Below are positions 61,030-64,000 of a stretch of 64,000 nt of DNA, piece after piece. The DNA is taken from the NCBI GenBank assembly GCA_964632485.1, contig CAZWDO010000003.1:142023-206022 (forward strand), read 5' to 3'. Numbering within the stretch: the stretch's first letter is position 1; each line of letters opens with the position of its first letter. The position numbers were made by a program, and so were the translations under genes. Origin of the DNA: CAZWDO01 sp964632485 [NCBI: uncultured bacterium] (GTDB lineage: Bacteria > JAGOEH01). The notes beneath the pieces were generated by a model. That model was not told the origin of the DNA, did not search any database, and saw nothing but the letters and a program-made list of their open reading frames with translations.

Positions 61030-63270
61030 ATGGATAAACACAACATGCAGGAACAAGACCTGTTGATGGCGATCGCTGAGCCTGAAATTAATTTTGAAGA
61101 TTACCTTGGCGTGATATTCCGCCGCAAACTTTTTATAATTATCACTTTTTTTTTAATATTTATTCCTTTTTTTTATATAGGGCTCATCCAGCCCTCATAT
61201 TACTCGGCTACTCTGATTGCCATGCTGGATGACCAGCAAAAGGATGAAAGGATGAATCCCAGTCAATTCATGTTCCGCAATCAAAACGCGCCCCAAAATG
61301 TAGGTTACTATAACCTGATTGTCCAAAGCGAACCCTTTAGAAAAGATTTAGCTGAGCGAATTCAGATAGCGTTAAAAGAAGAAGAAAATTTAAATATCAC
61401 TCCACAAAGAGCCGCTGAAATTGCCCATCTGCCTATGCAGTTTGAGCAATTGCAGGGAAGTTTTTTGCAGGGTTCGGAAGTGATTCAGAGCGCGTGTCAA
61501 TTGCGAGCGACTGCCGGCGATCCCGTTATTGTATATCAGATTGTAAATGTGGGCTTTGAAGTGTTGCGCGATAAAGCGATTGCATTGGAGAATCAACGGG
61601 CCGATCAAATGTTGAAATATATAATCGAACAAAAGCAATTATTAGAAGAACAGATTATTGAGAATGAAAATGAAATTCAATTATTTCGAAATAAAACAGG
61701 AATTTCTGTGGGAGATGATTTAGCGGGAGTCGAACGGGAAGCGCAGAAACTACAAGTAGAGATGCTAAACGCCCGCACGACCTGGCAATTGGAAGAGGCC
61801 AAACAAAAGGCAATTGAAGAAGAATTGCAGGAATATGATTTGATGATTAATAAAAAATATAACGTCCGTATCAATTACGATACGCTGGCATTGAAGGGCC
61901 AATATGAAGAGTTGGTCAAGAAAAAAAATAAATATATGCAAAATCCCTCAGTTTTTAAAAAGGAGCTGGAACAAGTCGAAAGCCAGATTGCAGATATTAC
62001 TAACCGGGCGGCCCGGCAAATCATTGGGCAGCTTTCGGGTGGGAACAATCCCTCCCTGCAATTAGACGTAACCCATTACACCGAGTTAATCCGCAAACGC
62101 GACGAGTCTGTATTAACGATTAAAATGATGAAATTGCAGGAAAAATATTATCAACAGCTTTATGACCGCTATCGAGTCGCCAATCCCGAAGTTCTGCAGC
62201 AAAAAACCGAAATGGCGCGTCTAAGTCTAACCCGCAGTGTTCTCAACCGAGCTTATAATTTTTTTGTAGAACGCGAACAACAGGAAAAACTAACAACGAT
62301 TTCCAATCGTACTGAACTCAAACTTATCAGTCCGGCCGATAAACCGAGCGCTCCCTTGCCGCGGACAACAAAAAAATTCTGGTCAATCGGTTTTTTACTC
62401 GGTTTGGTTTTGAGTTTTTCTATGGCTTTTTTTATCGAGCTGTTTGATACGACTCTTAAGACTCCTGAAGACGTCAAGAAGCATTTATTAGTGCCAACGA
62501 TGGGAATTATCCCCAAAATGATCGAAACGCTTCCCCAAGCTGCCGAGATGAATGTGGACCCCTATTTAATCACGTTTATCAAACCCAACCACCAGGTGAG
62601 TGAAGCGTACCGTACGTTACGGACCAATCTTGAGCATATCGATCCTTATCATAAGCTTAAATCGTTACTGGTTACAAGTCCCTCTCCCTATGAGGGGAAA
62701 AGTATAAGTATTTCAAATTTATCGGTCCTTTTTGCCCAGAAAGATATGCGGGTTTTGTTGGTAGATTTGGATTTGCGAAAACCGAAGATTCATACTATAT
62801 TCAATATGGATCGAAAGCCGGGTTTATTAGACGCGCTGGATCATCCTGAATTGGATTACCACCAGTACATTCAGATTTCCCCTGTTCCGAACCTGCATGT
62901 TTTTACCGTTGGCGGGCAGGCGGATCGCCCGGCGGAGATACTTGGGTCCGATCGCTTCAAGAGTTTTTTCGAGACCCTTAAAAATGATTTTGATATCGTA
63001 CTGGTTGATACGCCGCCGGTGAATGTAGTTACCGATGCCGCTTTGATCTCGACCTATGTGGATGGTGTGCTTCTCGTTATGGCGGCGCTTCAAACCAACA
63101 GAAACAGCGCCCGCTATTGCCTTGAGCTAATGAATCGGGTGAATGCAAATGTTTTGGGTATATTATTGAACAAAATCCTGATTTCAAAACGCTATGGATC
63201 TTATGGATACTATTATTACAAGCGTTATTATAAAAGTTACTATAGCTATTATCATACTTCCCCTGACTAA
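61030..63270 (+). CDS. Wzc-like polysaccharide co-polymerase and tyrosine autokinase
   Basis: A 746-residue inner-membrane protein: Wzz domain with two helices (about 31-52 and 449-471), a long periplasmic coiled coil between them, and a cytoplasmic BY-kinase domain with P-loop SPYEGKS, Walker A' VLLVDLDLRKP and Walker B IVLVDTPP. The C-terminal tail is a tyrosine cluster with 12 Tyr in the last 25 residues, the usual autophosphorylation site. It controls polymer length and export together with the OPX protein encoded 11 nt upstream. Confidence 0.9.
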   Translation: MDKHNMQEQDLLMAIAEPEINFEDYLGVIFRRKLFIIITFFLIFIPFFYIGLIQPSYYSATLIAMLDDQQKDERMNPSQFMFRNQNAPQNVGYYNLIVQSEPFRKDLAERIQIALKEEENLNITPQRAAEIAHLPMQFEQLQGSFLQGSEVIQSACQLRATAGDPVIVYQIVNVGFEVLRDKAIALENQRADQMLKYIIEQKQLLEEQIIENENEIQLFRNKTGISVGDDLAGVEREAQKLQVEMLNARTTWQLEEAKQKAIEEELQEYDLMINKKYNVRINYDTLALKGQYEELVKKKNKYMQNPSVFKKELEQVESQIADITNRAARQIIGQLSGGNNPSLQLDVTHYTELIRKRDESVLTIKMMKLQEKYYQQLYDRYRVANPEVLQQKTEMARLSLTRSVLNRAYNFFVEREQQEKLTTISNRTELKLISPADKPSAPLPRTTKKFWSIGFLLGLVLSFSMAFFIELFDTTLKTPEDVKKHLLVPTMGIIPKMIETLPQAAEMNVDPYLITFIKPNHQVSEAYRTLRTNLEHIDPYHKLKSLLVTSPSPYEGKSISISNLSVLFAQKDMRVLLVDLDLRKPKIHTIFNMDRKPGLLDALDHPELDYHQYIQISPVPNLHVFTVGGQADRPAEILGSDRFKSFFETLKNDFDIVLVDTPPVNVVTDAALISTYVDGVLLVMAALQTNRNSARYCLELMNRVNANVLGILLNKILISKRYGSYGYYYYKRYYKSYYSYYHTSPD

Positions 63271-63290
63271 CAGATTAGTGAATTCAGTGA

Positions 63291-64000
63291 ATGGGTAGTA
63301 AACTTTATCGTAAATTCCGGACTATTGAAGAACGTCGTGGTTTTTATCTACTAAAGAATGTGCGGAAAGCGATCCTGGATTTCAAAATGGTTGAGCCGCA
63401 TGATCGAATAGTGTTGGGGCTTTCGGGAGGAAAAGACAGTCTTACACTGTTGAAAATGCTGCTGCTTTTTCGCGATAAATATCAATATCCCTTCGAAATC
63501 GTTCCTTTACTGGTTATATCAGAAATTCAATCAGCAATTCGGCAAAATGTCCCGTCCTTGCGGAATTTTGTTTCAAGCTTGGGACTGGAGTTAATCGTCA
63601 AGGAAATCGAAATTAGTTTACCCGAAATTGAAAAACAAAAAAATCTTTGTTTTTATTGCAGTTGGCACAGACGTATGACATTGTTTGCGGCGACTCGTGA
63701 ATTTCAATGCAATAAAGTTGCATTGGGCCATCATGCCGATGATATTGCTGAGACTACCTTGATGAATCTTTTTCTTCATGGACGAATCGAGCGTATGGAA
63801 CCCAAGATGGAGTTCTTTGATGGTGAATTCAACCTGATCCGTCCATTAGCTTATCTTGATGAACGTGAGATAATATCGTATGCCAATGCGCTCGAAATAG
63901 AACTTGTTACCTGTACTTGCCCGTTGGGGCAGACGACAAAAAGGCATGTGATGAAGGAGTTTATTCGGCAAATGGAGCCCATGTTCCCAAAAATGAAGCT
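63291..64000 (+). CDS. TtcA-family tRNA thiolation ATPase, 3' end cut by window edge
   Basis: 236 residues to the window edge of a PP-loop ATPase: SGGKDS (45-50), a CxxC pair (Cys120/123, CFYC) and VALGHHADDIAETTLMNLF (143-161). This fits TtcA/TtuA enzymes, which insert sulfur at C32 or U54 of tRNA through an Fe-S cluster. A later Cys (VTCTCPLG) may be the third cluster ligand. It is not clear whether it is TtcA proper. It follows the Wzc-like gene by 20 nt, with no functional link. Confidence 0.82.
   Translation, partial: MGSKLYRKFRTIEERRGFYLLKNVRKAILDFKMVEPHDRIVLGLSGGKDSLTLLKMLLLFRDKYQYPFEIVPLLVISEIQSAIRQNVPSLRNFVSSLGLELIVKEIEISLPEIEKQKNLCFYCSWHRRMTLFAATREFQCNKVALGHHADDIAETTLMNLFLHGRIERMEPKMEFFDGEFNLIRPLAYLDEREIISYANALEIELVTCTCPLGQTTKRHVMKEFIRQMEPMFPKMK

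Noticed and set aside
1-64000. tRNA or rRNA genes, IS elements, prophage, CRISPR arrays, plasmid or integrative features
   Set aside because: I saw no transposase or integrase genes, no regular spaced repeats and no tRNA-like T-loop sequences. Base composition and codon use look even by eye, although I could not compute them.

Overview
This window looks like chromosomal core and envelope DNA of a Gram-negative bacterium. The signs are beta-barrel and lipoprotein precursors, an MCE/Mla-type lipid transport cluster, Mpl peptidoglycan recycling and a Wza/Wzc-type polysaccharide export pair. Several families (DUF4954, DUF4416, RicT/PSP1, a Gld-like ABC transporter, a DHH-CBS-CBS A-adding enzyme) are typical of Bacteroidetes-related candidate phyla (FCB group) and of spirochaete- or delta-proteobacteria-like lineages. 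I cannot name the phylum from sequence alone. Shine-Dalgarno sites are good (AAGGAG), TTG starts occur, and several promoters match TTGACA-N16/17-TATATT. I saw no tRNA, rRNA, CRISPR array, IS element or prophage.

Layout. 1-3378 (minus): partial DUF4954 gene, a zinc-ribbon membrane protein and an SPFH-GYF_2 protein. 3733-4992 (plus, divergent): an M48-type metalloprotease with a TerB-like tail, whose promoter overlaps a perfect 9+9 bp palindrome. 5021-7528 (minus): an exported GH13 pullulanase-like enzyme. 7825-39652: a very long, tightly packed minus-strand run. Read from its promoter downward it holds a divergent RelA/SpoT-fold protein, mpl, a PilZ protein, an MCE lipid-transport cluster (MlaD, lipoprotein, barrel, STAS-MlaE, MlaF), an acyl-CoA synthetase, a vWA protein, an HExxHH protein, a DHH-CBS-A-adding tRNA nucleotidyltransferase, a large membrane protein, an SDR, a TPR protein, a PfpI-like protein, rmlB, an M20 amidohydrolase, FtsE-FtsX-EnvC, holB, ricT, tatD, DUF4416, a zinc-ribbon TolQ/ExbB-like protein and a four-gene Gld-like ABC transporter.

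39863-64000 is mostly plus strand. It begins with a surface-polysaccharide block (epimerase, GT4 transferase, WecA-like transferase, CapD-like dehydratase), then mfd and a SpoU-family methyltransferase. A minus-strand response-regulator gene follows, with a divergent small exported protein whose frame appears broken by +1. Next are a LytR_C-domain protein with rsfS, and the translation block rplM-rpsI-rpsB-tsf-pyrH-frr with leader hairpins. The window closes with an envelope block (TPR protein, barrel-TPR protein, TPR lipoprotein, Wza-like OPX protein, Wzc-like kinase) and a partial TtcA-family gene.

The points most worth a second look are: an FtsE with a damaged Walker A motif and a Glu-to-Gln change at the catalytic position, inside an otherwise intact ftsE-ftsX-envC set; a divergent RelA/SpoT-fold protein beside mpl; a beta-barrel gene embedded in the MCE cluster; a short OPX protein next to a barrel-TPR candidate porin; an apparent leaderless promoter at 24980-25007; the +1 frame break at 51103; and matching hydrophobic insertions in the adjacent WecA-like and CapD-like enzymes.
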